A DNA stretch of 64,000 bases from Megamerina dolium (GCA_963854835.1 OY978525.1:58597855-58661854); one strand, 5' to 3'; numbered from the stretch's first letter, positions 11,395 to 21,433 are shown. The notes: generated by a model from the sequence alone, not told the origin. Program-made: numbers and translations.

Positions 11395-12060
11395 ATTAGC
11401 TATAAATCTAGCAATAAAATGAGTAATGGTGTTCGAAGCACAATATACCAGCCATTTATTAGAATAAAACTAATAAAATCCAATTATTCGTTTGGCTCCT
11501 ATACGCTATCAAAAACGCCAAAAATTAAATTTTCAAAGCTCAATTATGGTCAAGAGTATAATGTCTACATAAATAGCGAATTCAGATTTGAGATTAGTAA
11601 TCTGAGGTTTACTAATATACGAAGTTTCATTGTAATCCAACTAAAAATAAAAAAAAATAAATATGGCACTTAAAGCCCCAAAGGGCTCATTGGCCGAGCT
11701 TCTCTTCCATTACTGTTGTGCGTCTTAAATTTTGGACAATATTAGAAGGGACCTACTTATTTTAGCCGGTTCCGACACTTGTGATATCACTTTTTCTGGG
11801 CTTTGTCACAGAGTTCTTTTAGAAGTTTTTTCATGGCAAGTTGTTACTGTAGGAAGAATTGCCAATTGCTTGCCAACAGGTGGGTACCGTTCGAAAGAAA
11901 AATCTTATCGATATTAAATTTGTTATGCATCAGCCGGGAATTGAACCACGACCTACAGATCAGAAGGCGAACACACTAACCACTGAGCTACGGCACCCAT
12001 CCAACTACTCCTTCGATTTTTGTCTACGTATTGTATGGGATCATCGAACGCTGTGACGGT
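11395..12060 (+). repeat. Dispersed repeat family C, copy 1, split by a SINE
   Basis: The segments 11395-11643 and 11999-12060 match 53505-53790 in the same order, with shared blocks such as ATACGCTATCAAAA, AGTATAATGTCTACATAAAT and TTCATTGTAATCCAAC. Between them lies a SINE (11644-11998). I see no coding capacity. An open 137-codon frame starting at 11260 crosses this repeat and runs to the SINE tail; it is not conserved in copy 2 and I do not call it a gene. Confidence 0.75.
11644..11998 (-). mobile_element. tRNA-derived SINE family S1, full-length copy
   Basis: On the minus strand the element starts GGGTGCCGTAGCTCAGTGG (A-box) and has GGTTCAATTCCCGG (B-box), a pol III promoter derived from a tRNA. 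A roughly 250-bp body follows (GGCAAGCAATTGGCAATTC, then ATGGAAGAGAAGCTCGGCC) and an AT-rich tail. A 9-bp direct repeat ATCCAACTA flanks it (11635-11643 and 11999-12007). The paralogous repeat at 53721-53729 has the unduplicated site, which proves insertion. Seven other copies occur in the window. The source tRNA isotype is unresolved. Confidence 0.92.
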
Positions 12061-12544
12061 ACTTTTCAAAAAAATTATAAGTACATTTAAAATGGATCGC
12101 CAGAAAAGTAGAAAGAGGCTGAAAACGATGTAAGTCACATTTCTTAATCAAATACGATTTCTCAGTTATTGACGGAATATAACAGAATACTAATTCGAAA
12201 AGAAATGCTTGATTATTTGCGTTAAATTCATATAGCCGTTCAACATTGCCAGACCCTACCAAGGAGTCAGTTTATTGGCCAAATAAAATTAATGGCATTC
12301 CCAATGTGAAATTTGTGTTAAGTACAGAAATTCTAGCCCTCAATATGAACTATTGAGCCATAAAATTCCGGATATGCTGTAGTATAATGTTGTTTGCGAC
12401 GTTTTGAGTGCAATTAATTGTCTTAATTGTTGACTACTACTCCAAATATATTCAAATAAAGGGTGTTAACATTTGAGTTAACTTTTTAATTTTTCATTAA
12501 ACGCATAACATTTTCGAAATAGGCAGGTACCTTAATGGAATAAC
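12061..12544. other. No gene seen
   Basis: This AT-rich stretch has short antisense frames that show no recognisable domain. Nothing can be assigned. Confidence 0.4.
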
Positions 12545-13060
12545 AGAGTATATATGTGGCGGTTAATAATGGGAAAAAATGTCTGATAAGTGACCACCTC
12601 TTGCAGCACTACAGGCCTTCAATAAAATTGGTTTTGGTTTGAATGGTTTTAAGATCATCAGCTTAAACTTTGCTCTTCAAAAGCCCTCATAAAATGAAGC
12701 CTAATGGTGTTAAATCCTGTTGAAACTACAAATTCTCCACATCAATATGCTTGCAGCATATTGTCAAACAAAAAGTTAGTATCATCGTTCAATATCGAGC
12801 AATATTTACAGTAGCAAAGTGTCCATCTTTATTTTCAAAGAAATAGGGACCAATCAATCCACCAGACCAAAAATTACAACAAACAGTAATTTTGTGGGTT
12901 GGTTTTTCCAATATTACTCGTGGAATTTCAACACCTTAGATTCAGTAATTTTGTTTGTTTACATATTCACCAATTTTAAAATGGGGTTCATTACTAAAGA
13001 TAATATTGTTGAAAAATATTCTTCCAACTTCTGCATAACTTTCACCAAAACCTAAAATAA
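12545..13060 (-). pseudogene. Old DD41D-mariner-like transposase relic
   Basis: Minus-strand fragments from about 13050 downward read NNIIFSNEPHFKIGEYVNKQ, which parallels FSDEAHFSLGRYVNKQNC of the DD41D mariners in this window. They continue into a damaged LVD...PISL stretch and a C-terminal ACSAARGGHLSDI near 12600, matching the RGGHL end block. Most of the central catalytic region is frameshifted or deleted. The first catalytic Asp position is Asn (SNEPHF). It is clearly older than the copies at 28295, 44475 and 62803. No terminal repeats were located. Confidence 0.6.
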
Positions 13061-13340
13061 TGTTTAACAATGGAAACGCTTTGTTTAATTGTACACCCCT
13101 CAATATTTACTAATCGGCATGTTTATACTTGACTGCTGTTAATAAACTGAAACAATTCTAGTACAAAAAACACAAACAGCAGCAAATTTAAAAAGTTGAC
13201 TCAAATTTCAACAACCTTTAGATATTTTGAACTCCGGGAATTCAAGCCTTGAAGTTGTTACAAAGATGAAATCCGCATTTGTCAGATTTGGCATACCAGT
13301 AGTGCAGATTTGGCATACCAGTAGTGCTAATATCAGAAAA
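13061..13340. other. No gene seen; short tandem duplication
   Basis: AT-rich sequence. A 22-23 bp segment (GATTTGGCATACCAGTAGTGC) is repeated in tandem at about 13286-13328. No coding signal is present. Confidence 0.45.
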
Positions 13341-13344
13341 TGGG

Positions 13345-13600
13345 CCACGTTTAATTTTAGGTTAGGTTAGGTTAAGTTGAAGTGGCTGACCACTTGTGAA
13401 GCCAGAGGTAGGCTACGAATTTCCCTTAGGAATCAACCTTAGTTTCGGGTAAAGCGTTGAATATCTCCGATATCGGTGAGATGTGTCATTCTGTGGCGAG
13501 ACAGTGCCGAACACTCACAGAGGAGGTGAGTTATGCACTCTCTGGTTCTTCCTCTTCGCCGCAGCGAGAAAATAACGCAGAAAATAACGGCGAGAAATCA
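13345..13600 (-). pseudogene. LINE 3'-terminal fragment with TAACC tail
   Basis: On the minus strand a damaged zinc-knuckle region (RECITHLLCECSALSRHRMTH-type block, about 13545-13480) is followed by a short C-terminal stretch. It ends in TAACCTAACCTAACCTAA, seen on the plus strand as TTAGGTTAGGTTAGG at 13360-13375. This layout is typical of the 3' ends of RNase H-bearing non-LTR elements, which often end in short tandem repeats. Everything upstream of the knuckle is missing. The TTAGG-like tail is too short and in the wrong context to be telomeric. Confidence 0.5.
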
Positions 13601-13910
13601 CACGCTAGGCCTTTTGAAATAAACAACGAACCCTGAAAAACTCGAATGACCGAAACTACAATACACTTGCAAACTGTTTTAATTGTCACTAATGCATAAA
13701 TAGTACTTGAGAGAACTCGCTATTTAAAAATCTCAGAATGAAACAACATCATGTAATTTTTCAATTCCTGTTAATATTCTAGTTCCCTCGCACACATTGC
13801 ATGCATGTGGATGGTGAAATTTTGAGAAAAACAAAATGAACAAAAGAAACTGATTTTGAGGTGGTCATTATTAATTGCTATAGACATATGTAAAATGCAC
13901 AACATTTTTA
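13601..13910. other. No gene seen
   Basis: No gene or repeat boundary could be recognised in this interval, which separates the LINE fragment from a SINE. Confidence 0.4.
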
Positions 13911-13913
13911 TAT

Positions 13914-14155
13914 GTTGCCGTAGCTCAGTGGTTAGCGCGTTGAGGTTCTGATCGATAGGTTGTGAGTTCACTCGCATAATATGTACACTATATCTCTCAA
14001 CACTGATTTTATATTATAGGGAGCCACGGCTATATTGGAATGGGCATAGAGCAGGCACTGTACATAAAACACAATACATAAAGAACATCCGGTGCATAAC
14101 GTATGCCACCACCCACAACAAGAGTGATGTTGAATATTTGTTTTTTAACAAAATT
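13914..14155 (+). mobile_element. tRNA-derived SINE, second family (S2)
   Basis: The head TGCCGTAGCTCAGTGGTTAG has a perfect A-box-like sequence. A degenerate B-box (GTGAGTTCACTC) follows about 45 bases downstream, as in a tRNA-derived pol III promoter. The body (AGGGAGCCACGGCTATATTGG and onward) is unrelated to the S1 body, so a similar tRNA-like head is joined to a different tail. The 3' end is T-rich (ATTTGTTTTTT). No clear target duplication was identified. It is not a functional tRNA, because the acceptor stem and loop pairing are not maintained. Confidence 0.65.
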
Positions 14156-14329
14156 GTTCAAAAGTGAAAATGAATCGTCTTCTTACTTAGTGAACTGAAT
14201 TTATATGCAAATTATATGAAATTTCAAACCATTAAAGTTAGCAATGTATAAAAGCAACTTTGAATTATTTGCTTCTGTGAAAAGCATGTGTTTAGACTTT
14301 AAAAACAACTATTCATGTATTGATTATCA

Positions 14330-14870
14330 CAATCTTTTGCATGTTATGTCGTCTTTAAATAACTTGCGTAGTTTTAATATCAGCTGTTGATTATTGTTCA
14401 GGGAAGAACGGTAGTGAATGCCGGTGGGCTTACAAAATTGGTACACTGCTGAACTTGCCTGAATGTTGCGTTTGTGGTAGATGTAATGATATGGGTGTTG
14501 TTGTTGTGGCAACACAAAAACTTCTTTTTCACTTTTATATTTATTTAATGTTTAGGAACTTAATTTAAATGATTGTTTCAAATTAAATATATTTAATATA
14601 TTTATCGGTAGTCGGGATATGTTGTGCACTGCTCGAGAACACTTTATTTGATTATTTATAACTTTTAATTATTTAATAAAAAATGCGTTACATAGAGATC
14701 GGGATGTCGTTCAACAATAATAAGAAAGGTAATTAAAACAGAAAGTGATGAGAAAAAGTAAGTAGAAGCGTTCAAGTGAATAAGAGAGAGAGAGAGAAAA
14801 AGAGCGGGCAATGCGCGACACACGTTTTCTGTCGTAGACATTCCGCTCCCTTCCAGGAATACTGCAAAAG
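14330..14870 (+). repeat. Dispersed repeat family D, copy 1 (LTR-like, noncoding)
   Basis: This segment matches 17250-17590 plus 19780-19905. Shared blocks include TTGCGTTTGTGGTAGATGTAAT, AGTCGGGATAT, GTGCACTGCT, GAGAACACTTTATTTG, ACATAGAGATCG, and GCGGGCAATGCGCGA followed by CGTAGACA. It carries a (GA)n stretch near 14785. Size, lack of coding sequence and an AATAAA-like signal would suit an LTR, but no paired copy, primer site or target duplication was seen, so the class is open. Confidence 0.65.
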
Positions 14871-15777
14871 AGACGGAACCTCCACCCGAGACGGAGGGAA
14901 TGAGAAGAAAATAAAAATAAAAATACAGTATTTCATATACTTAAATTTATCTTAAAAATACATAAAATTAACTATAAAACAAACATTTTCATCTTGATGC
15001 GGGAAAATTCTTTTGCTCCCAAATCGTATAGCAAAAAAGGGATCTAAAATTTACTTTGATCTTCCGCATTTTGACAAGAAAATATTGCTACCCATAAAAA
15101 AAAATTTTTTATTTTTATAAAGAGCATGATGGGCTAAGGAAGGAATATCTGATATAGGAAGAATAAAAAATGTTGGTATGCCAAAATGTTAGAAAAATGT
15201 AGGGAATCGTGTGGATGAAAAGTTAATTTCGTAATGGCAACCCAATAAACGTAGTGTTGCCAATTGTATTTTTCTTTCACCTGAATTTTTAGGCGAATGC
15301 GTGGTCCAAAATTTCTCAACAAATTACCAAATTGTAGCTTTAATAGAGTAGTTTTTAGAGTATCACGATCCACCACTGCCTAACCCAGAAATTCCGTCAC
15401 ACATACAAAAAACAGAGAGGCATGTGCAATTAAACTCTGCACGTAAACTGTGTGGCCTTTCAAACTACACTTTCCTTCCATCGTTAGTAGAGTATAAAAC
15501 CATAAGGGCTGGCCGCAGACCAGATGTATGAAATATTTAGTCAACGTAGTTGCCAAACATCTAACTGACAAGTGTCGAGTTGAGATATAGTACATCGATG
15601 CAAATAGAATTATATACTCCGAGTTCATTTTCGTAAGCGTGAGTGAGTCTCGATGTCTGCTGCTATGTGGGTCCCAGCAGTAATGAAATGCCACTGAGAA
15701 AAATCGTATTTCATTTATAAAATCAGAAATGCCAGATTGGCGGCATTGGCGGGGTATGTAATACATCCGACTGATCA
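14871..15777. other. No recognisable gene
   Basis: Two minus-strand frames (15134-15376 and 15380-15778) are open but show no domain or family resemblance and lack support. The sequence is less repetitive than its flanks and may be single-copy noncoding DNA. Confidence 0.4.
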
Positions 15778-15779
15778 AA

Positions 15780-16035
15780 TGTGTGTTGCGGCAGTAACAA
15801 TTTGCTAAAAAGGCTCCTTAAAAAAGCTCCGTTACAAAACTAAGTTAAAGTGATGTCACAAGGGTTCTGCCGTTCGGAACCGGCTAATATAAGTAGGTAT
15901 GTTCTAATGCTGTCCAAATTAAACACGAACAATAGTATTGGAAGAGAATCTCGGCGGTATCACAATGGGTCTTTCTCGCCTAGGTGTGTTCTCTCAGAGA
16001 GAGGGCAGCCACATAACCTAACCTTACTTACAATG
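15780..16035 (+). mobile_element. SINE S1, diverged 5'-truncated copy
   Basis: The body blocks GGCAGTAACAATTTGCT, GATGTCACAAGGGTTCTGCC, GTTCGGAACCGGCTAATATAAG and AGTATTGGAAGAGAA are shared with the other S1 copies in the same order. The tRNA-like head is missing and the 3' end is diverged after about 15955. It is one of the older copies. Confidence 0.75.
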
Positions 16036-17214
16036 TGAGAGTTCGGTATTAATAATGGTTCACTCTGGTCGCGAAAAAGTATCAAATAGTGGGAAGTTAT
16101 CACCTAAGCCCATTCAAAAGCAGGTAAGCTATGGCAGCACACCATGAGAAAGTGAGAAAGGGATTCGTGTGATAATTAGTATAGTGCAATTATCAAGAAC
16201 GTGGTCCAAATGATGCGGATGTGGCTTCAAAAGCTTATATAATGTCCAAGCCACAATTGTCGCGACAGGATTTCTGTGAGAGTAGTCTTAGGGGTCCCGT
16301 ATTTTGCGAGATAGAATGCGCTGACATTCGTAAATCATTTCTCTCGTCGAATGAACGACACTTCTTTGTTGTATATTATATTATATTGTATTATGTTACT
16401 ATGTTACAATGATCACTAGCATACTATGCATAACATAATAATCATTAGCTGATATGGGTTATCGTATGCTTGTAAAAATGCGTGGTCAAGGTCATATTGT
16501 ACCTCACTGTCATGGTTGTGAAACCGTTTCGCAACCATACGAAAAGCAAAGTACTTACTTACTTACAACTACTTACAACTATGCTTGCGAAATATTTAAA
16601 GCATAAAAAAAACAAAGCTGAAATTATAACGATGACCTTCTGAAGCTATGGCAATGATTTGAAATTGCAATTTCTTCAGAATTTCTATATTCAAGAACGA
16701 GGTAAAATTATAAAATTAGGCAATATAAACTAAGAGAACTTCAGTAATTAAGTCAGTTGATACTGTTTTAAGATTGGGAAGTGTTAAAGTTTAAGATAGT
16801 GTAAATACTGCGATCATGAGGACATCCAGTATTAGTGTGACAGTAAAGAACATAAAATTGTAAAAGTTATTGTAAAAGTGAAAGTACAAGTAAAGTAAAG
16901 TAAGTAAAAGATTAAGTGATTATTGTAAGAAGTTAAAGACTTTGTGACAATTAAAAATTGTAAGAAAACTAAGTAAAAAGAAATTTAGTAACAGTGGAAA
17001 ATAAAGACTGTAAAAACAAATGGAACTAAGATTTGTTTTGAAAGCGGACAAGAAAGAAAATGGTGAGTCCTAGTAAATAAGATATTTAAGTAAATATTGT
17101 GACCTCTGCAAAGGGAAGACAACACGGTTATTGTTATTGCACATATACTAATTTACAGCACCTCATATAATGAGAGGAGGAAAATAAGCGCGAAATAAAA
17201 TAAAAACAAGGTAG
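16036..17214. other. Mostly noncoding; one possible small exon
   Basis: At 16055-16122 an ATG-started frame of 23 codons (HSGREKVSNSGKLSPKPIQK core) ends exactly at a good donor, AAGCAG/GTAAGC, so a small first coding exon is conceivable but unproven. A (CTTA)n run lies at about 16556-16570. From 16790 to 17060 the plus strand is A-rich with many GTAAAG-like repeats. No known domain is found. Confidence 0.35.
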
Positions 17215-17589
17215 ATGAAGCAAAAGTGTGTTTTGCCGTCGGTAAAACAATATCAATTGCTACGCTGCTGAATATTGCGTTTGTGGTAGATGTAATGATC
17301 TTGTGGCAATACAAACACATATTTTTCACCTTTATATTTATATTGTATATTTATGCAGAGTCTAGCCACTTCATTTAAATTATTGTTTATAAATAAATCT
17401 ATTAAATATATTTATTGAGAGTCGGGATATATCGTGCACTGCTTGAGAACACTTTATTTGTTTATTTATAATCTTTAATTATTTAAGAAATAATGCGCTA
17501 CATAGAGATCGTGAAGTCGTTGAACAATAATAACAAGGTAATTAAAACAGAAAGTGATAAGAAAGAATAAGTAGAAGAGTTCAAGAGAA

Positions 17590-17590
<1 letters not shown>
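17215..17590 (+). repeat. Dispersed repeat family D, copy 2, left part
   Basis: Matches copy 1 (14330-14770) block by block up to GTAGAAGAGTTCAAG. Copy 1 then continues into a GA-rich stretch, whereas here a (TA)n array and a pogo element intervene. The match resumes at about 19780. Confidence 0.7.

Positions 17591-17657
<67 letters not shown>
17591..17657. repeat. (TA)n microsatellite, left of pogo
   Basis: About 66 bp of TA repeats adjoins the pogo-like element. Together with the array at 19643-19778 it suggests insertion into one TA-rich site, since pogo inserts at TA. Confidence 0.9.
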
Positions 17658-17659
<2 letters not shown>

Positions 17660-19639
17660 TTTTTCTTCTGCTGTTTTTTTTTACGGGGAAGCCCCTTTTT
17701 TATTTGAATATGTTTGAATAAGTAAACAGCCGATTTCTATGGATAACAGGAAATGTGTTTGTTCTCAGACAGGTGCAATAAAAAGTTGAAGAAAATTGTG
17801 TTAACAAGTGGTTATTAAAGTTTATTACATTAAACATTAAAAATGCCACCAATAGTGAAGAAAAAACGTACTTTTTTAACAATTGACCAGAAAAAAGAAA
17901 TTCTGAACAAGTTAAATAGGGGAAAGACACTTCGTCAACTGGCAGTGGAGTACAATGTAGGCAAATCTACAATTTCTGACATAAAATTAAATGGTTTAAA
18001 GATTGATAAGTAGGTCTGTGAAATGGTTTCGAATACAAAAGTCATTAATTTGTATTTATTTATGTTTTTATTCAGTTACATTGCTAAGACAGAAAGCGGC
18101 CTTGGTAAACGCAAAACTATGCGATCTGCTGAATACCAACTGATGGAAGAACGTTTGTACAATTGGTTTGTAAACAGAAGGCAACAAAATGCACCAATTT
18201 CCTCTGAGATCATTAAAGAAAAAGCTAAATTATTCTGTACCGAAATATACGGACCAAACGTTGAATTTATGGCCAGCAACGGTTGGCTTAATAATTTCCG
18301 TTCACGATATGGAATAAAATTTCTTCAAATATCTGGCGAGAAACTATCACGACCCAACTGCTGTACAACCTTTCATTGAAAAACTACGCAGAAAAAATTC
18401 AGAAATGGGCATTACATATTCTCAAGTATATAATGCAGATGAAACCGCTTTATTTTGGAGGAAGATGCCAGAAAAAACGCTTGCGTTGCATACTGAGAAA
18501 TCCGCTCCAGGACGTAAAATTGGTAAAGAAAGGGTCACCCTTATGGTTTGCTGCAATGCAACGGGAGAGCATAGACTGAAATTGCTGATGATCGGAAAAG
18601 CTAAAAATCCAAGGGCGTTTAAAAAAGTGAAGCTACCGTTAGAATACGCTAACACCAAAAATGCTTGGATGACTGAGCTATTGTTTAAGACCTGGTTTAA
18701 AAACTCTTTTGTCAAACAAGTAAAACGATACCTAAAGGAAAAAAATTTGCCATGCAAAGCACTTCTACTGCTAGACAATGCGACCTGCCACCCTCAATCG
18801 TTACCAGACCTCGATAAGGACATATGCGTTATGTTTTTGCCACCAAACTGCACGGCTCTTATCCAGCCTATGGATCAGAATGCGATTCGAATTTTGAAAA
18901 TGAATTATCGCAAAAGCTTTTTATCGCATATTTTGTCCAGTTCAGAAAACAGCCTTAGGGATTCTTTAAAGAAGTTTTCCTTGAAGGACGTTTCTTTTTT
19001 GACAGCAAACGCATGGGATACGGTGGGTGAAGGTATCCTTAAGAAATGTTTCAACAAAATTTTGTATGACGATGGATGGGATTCAGATGATGACCTCCCT
19101 CTTCCAATGTTACGCCCCAATAACTCAGCTGAAATAAATGACTTATTAGTCGAAATAGCACCAGACGTATATTTCGATGACGAGATTGATGAGTGGCTGA
19201 ATGACGACGCGGATAATCAAATTGAAGAAAACGATCTAGACAGCAGTACTCATGAAAGCCAAGATCCAAACAATGATGATGAAAACGAAGAACCAAAAAC
19301 TCTACACTCTCAAGCTATATCTGCCTTTAACACGTGCATTAAATATGCAGAAGAGCAAGATTTCGCTGCTGGCGATATTTTGAAACTAGTCAGCCTAAGA
19401 GATATTGCACACAAGAACAAAAATGACACAAAACTTCGTCAAGAAAAAATTACAAATTTCTTTGAAAAACATTAAAAATGTGTATAAATCATAAAAAATA
19501 AAATTTTAAAATATTAAAAATATGTTGTGCTTTATTTCAGTAGTAAATTTTTCGAGCCATTCTTGTATCTCGGTAATCCGGACATTTCGATATTTCGGAC
19601 AAGGCTTGGTTTTTAATTGTCCGGATTAACGAGATTATA

Positions 19640-19642
<3 letters not shown>
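17658..19642 (+). mobile_element. pogo/Tigger-type transposon, left terminal repeat missing
   Basis: The right end (about 19615-19642) reads inward as CAGTATAATCTCGTTAATCC, a classic pogo-family terminal inverted repeat, and is followed by a TA target. The expected matching repeat at the left is absent. The left boundary is a (TA)n array followed by unrelated T-rich sequence, so the left end has been lost. The element carries a single transposase gene with an intron. It sits inside copy 2 of repeat family D. Confidence 0.85.
17843..19475 (+). pseudogene. pogo-like transposase with 66-nt intron and one frameshift
   Basis: Exon 1 starts at ATG 17843 (MPPIVKKKRTF) with the psq/CENP-B-like helix-turn-helix (LRQLAVEYNVGKSTISDIK). 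At 18010 a GTAGGT donor opens a 66-nt intron ending TTTATTCAG at 18075. Splicing restores the frame into a CENP-B-type DNA-binding domain (YNWFVNRRQQNAPIS, then GWLNNFRSRYGI). A one-base deletion near 18345 breaks the frame. It resumes in the DDE domain at about 18350-19475 with YNADETALFW, LLLDNATCHP and IQPMDQNAI carrying the three catalytic Asp residues, then an acidic C-terminus. The product would cut and paste the element at TA sites. Only the single frameshift and the lost left end mark it as dead. Confidence 0.85.
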
Positions 19643-19723
<81 letters not shown>

Positions 19724-19734
19724 CTATATATATA

Positions 19735-19778
<44 letters not shown>
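19643..19778. repeat. (TA)n microsatellite, right of pogo
   Basis: TA repeats with a few GTA and CTA interruptions, ending in GAGAGAGAG. Open frames of alternating Ile and Tyr here are artefacts of the repeat. Confidence 0.92.
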
Positions 19779-19789
<11 letters not shown>

Positions 19790-19925
19790 GGAGAGAAAAA
19801 GAGCGAAAAATAATGGGAGGAAATAGAATTATATTGGGGTTGGAAACTTTATGCGGGCAATGCGCGATACACGACTTATGGCGTAGACAATTAACACTCC
19901 TTTCATAGGCCCAGAACCCTTCTGC
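19779..19925 (+). repeat. Dispersed repeat family D, copy 2, right part
   Basis: GAGAGAGAG, GAAAAAGAGCG, then GCGGGCAATGCGCGATACACG and GCGTAGACA match copy 1 at 14785-14850, with about 55 extra bases in the middle. Together with 17215-17590 this completes the copy split by the pogo element. Confidence 0.65.
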
Positions 19926-19974
19926 GGGGTAAACAGTAGCTTCATGAACAACTTAATATGTGAAAAGGAAAAAA

Positions 19975-20400
19975 GTAGTTTAACCGATTACTGGAGAGCC
20001 CAAACAGACATGCGGCAGTCGAAAAGATTCATTGATTCTGAACATATTAATGTAGATACTATCTTGAACCTCAGCAGAAAAGACATCAAGCTACTGAACT
20101 TCTAACAGGTCATTGTAAACTTAATTATCACAACGATCTCTGTCGACTCTGTATTGAAGAGCAGGAAACAGCAGAACACGTTCTTTGCCATTGCACAGCT
20201 GTGGGTAGACGCAGACTAAACTACCTAGGCAACGGATTCATAGTTCCAAGGGACCTAGTTAAAATCAATCCCACAGCAGTGACAAGATTTGTAAATAGTC
20301 TTGAGATTTTCTAGTTAGGGAATAAGGCTGCACAAAGATCTTCAAGTCACGGTGCTTCATAGCCTTAATAACAATAGTTAAATAAATCTGTAACTGTATT
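19975..20400 (+). pseudogene. LINE C-terminal fragment (RNase H tail and zinc knuckle)
   Basis: A plus-strand stretch reads WRAQTDMRQSKRFI and then, after a frameshift near 20100, LLTGHCKLNYHNDLCRLC with EEQETAEHVLCHC. This is the TGH...C-x2-C...H...C arrangement at the C-terminus of RNase H-bearing non-LTR elements (I, R1 and LOA groups). It ends with a stop at about 20311 and a short 3'UTR. The endonuclease, RT and most of RNase H are absent. It differs in sequence from the relics at 672 and 13345. Confidence 0.65.
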
Positions 20401-20474
20401 TATAGTTCGTCATGGTCATGCTTAAAAAAACCTTTAATTAACAGAAATATGTAATTCTAATATTCACAACTCAC

Positions 20475-20695
20475 TTGAAAACCTGGTGTAATGTCGTACT
20501 TTTTTCGAGGGATGCTATTCATTCGGTATTGTATTTTCGTCGAAAACTCAAATAAATTATGTGGATCGTTTTCGTTCGTAACAAATGTTTTTTCACGATC
20601 GATTTCCTTTCCAGCCGGATCCTTCAGCCAACATCCATATATCTCGTTAACGGCCTTATGAAACACTGGCTTACCCACAGCATATAGAAGACAAC
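20475..20695 (-). CDS. Internal exon of a host gene, olfactomedin-like domain
   Basis: This minus-strand block is open for its whole 221 nt and bounded by consensus splice sites. A CTTTGGCAG acceptor ends at 20696 and a GTGAGT donor starts at 20474. The encoded segment (LLYAVGKPVFHKAVN, GCWLKDPAG, EKTFVTNENDP, LFEFSTKIQYR) matches the first part of an olfactomedin domain: a VGxPV start, a WxxDP block, an EK.WV-like strand, then a hydrophobic LFEF strand. Olfactomedin domains are extracellular five-bladed propellers found in adhesion and matrix proteins. The following exon, expected to hold the GHVVYNG-like block, was not found nearby, so flanking introns must be long and TE-filled. The family call is from memory of the pattern; the splice-bounded open frame is directly visible. 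Confidence 0.65.
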
Positions 20696-20954
20696 CTGCC
20701 AAAGACGTTAAAATTATTATTAACTAAACCAAGTAGAATAGTATAAAATTAATTTGCTGCTGCGGGAGCATTATTAATACTTGTAATTCTGTAAGTTGAC
20801 AAAACTTCAATAAAAGTTGCTGATTTTATTTATTTCTTGTAACAGAATTTAAAAGATTCGGATTTGATTAAAAAAAAACATATAAAATTTAGAGAAGTGT
20901 ATGAAATCTTTATTTGAGTCGAAAGAACGACCTATATAATTCATTGCTTAAAGA
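20696..20954. other. Probable intron sequence upstream of the olfactomedin exon
   Basis: AT-rich, no open frames of note. On the minus strand it leads into the TTAACGTCTTTGGCAG acceptor at 20696. Confidence 0.4.
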
Positions 20955-21195
20955 TGATTTCATGTAAATGTTAACCGTGGATGCGGCTCAAATGGTTCAT
21001 ACTCTGGGTCCAATTTTGGCATACTCTCTCCAATATATCGGCCGGAATCACGAATAAAGAGATAATTCACGGTCATCAACAACACCGGCGGATACGGCTA
21101 CGATATTTTCCTTTGTCCGCGCTCTACTTGGTGCGCAATTTAGTCACAAGGTTCCGAATAGCCGCCTCAGAAGTTCGCCCAAACTGACCATAAAA
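20955..21195 (-). pseudogene. Internally deleted mariner-like transposase relic
   Basis: The minus strand gives FGRTSEAAIRNLVTKLRTK, like the N-terminal helix-turn-helix region of DUF4817-type mariner transposases. After a damaged middle it gives IPADILERVCQNWTQSMNHL followed by HLHEIIFK, the C-terminal end block of the same family. The catalytic core is gone. It looks like an old internal-deletion derivative, distinct from the DD41D copies elsewhere. Confidence 0.5.
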
Positions 21196-21365
21196 TGAAT
21201 GAATGAATGAACGGAGCATGAACTTTGATAATAAAATTCAATAATCTGCAAGCGTTGTTCGTTTCAAAGTGGTTAAATTACAGATCAAACTGAACATGTT
21301 TGACAGTAACATGTTCACGAAAACAGCTGAGCTACCAAGGACCGCGTTTCCAAAAAATCACCCTG

Positions 21366-21368
<3 letters not shown>

Positions 21369-21433
<65 letters not shown>
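21369..21433. repeat. (AC)n microsatellite, target of the R1-like LINE
   Basis: About 65 bp of pure AC repeats lies directly at the 5' edge of the LINE. A further nine-base ACACACACA occurs just after its poly(A) tail (24764-24772). Confidence 0.95.

Noticed and set aside
11260..11673. A 137-codon open frame
   Set aside because: It crosses repeat family C into a SINE tail and is not kept open in the second copy at 53505-53790.
13360..13376. Telomere-like TTAGG repeats
   Set aside because: There are only about three units, at the 3' end of a LINE fragment, and higher flies lack TTAGG telomeres; it is a LINE tail.
18076..18279. Antisense frames over the pogo transposase
   Set aside because: They mirror the sense coding sequence and have no independent support.
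19617..19826. Open frame of alternating Ile and Tyr residues
   Set aside because: It is a direct translation of a (TA)n array with no other coding signal; similar frames at 24679-24993 and 25829-26176 are the same artefact.
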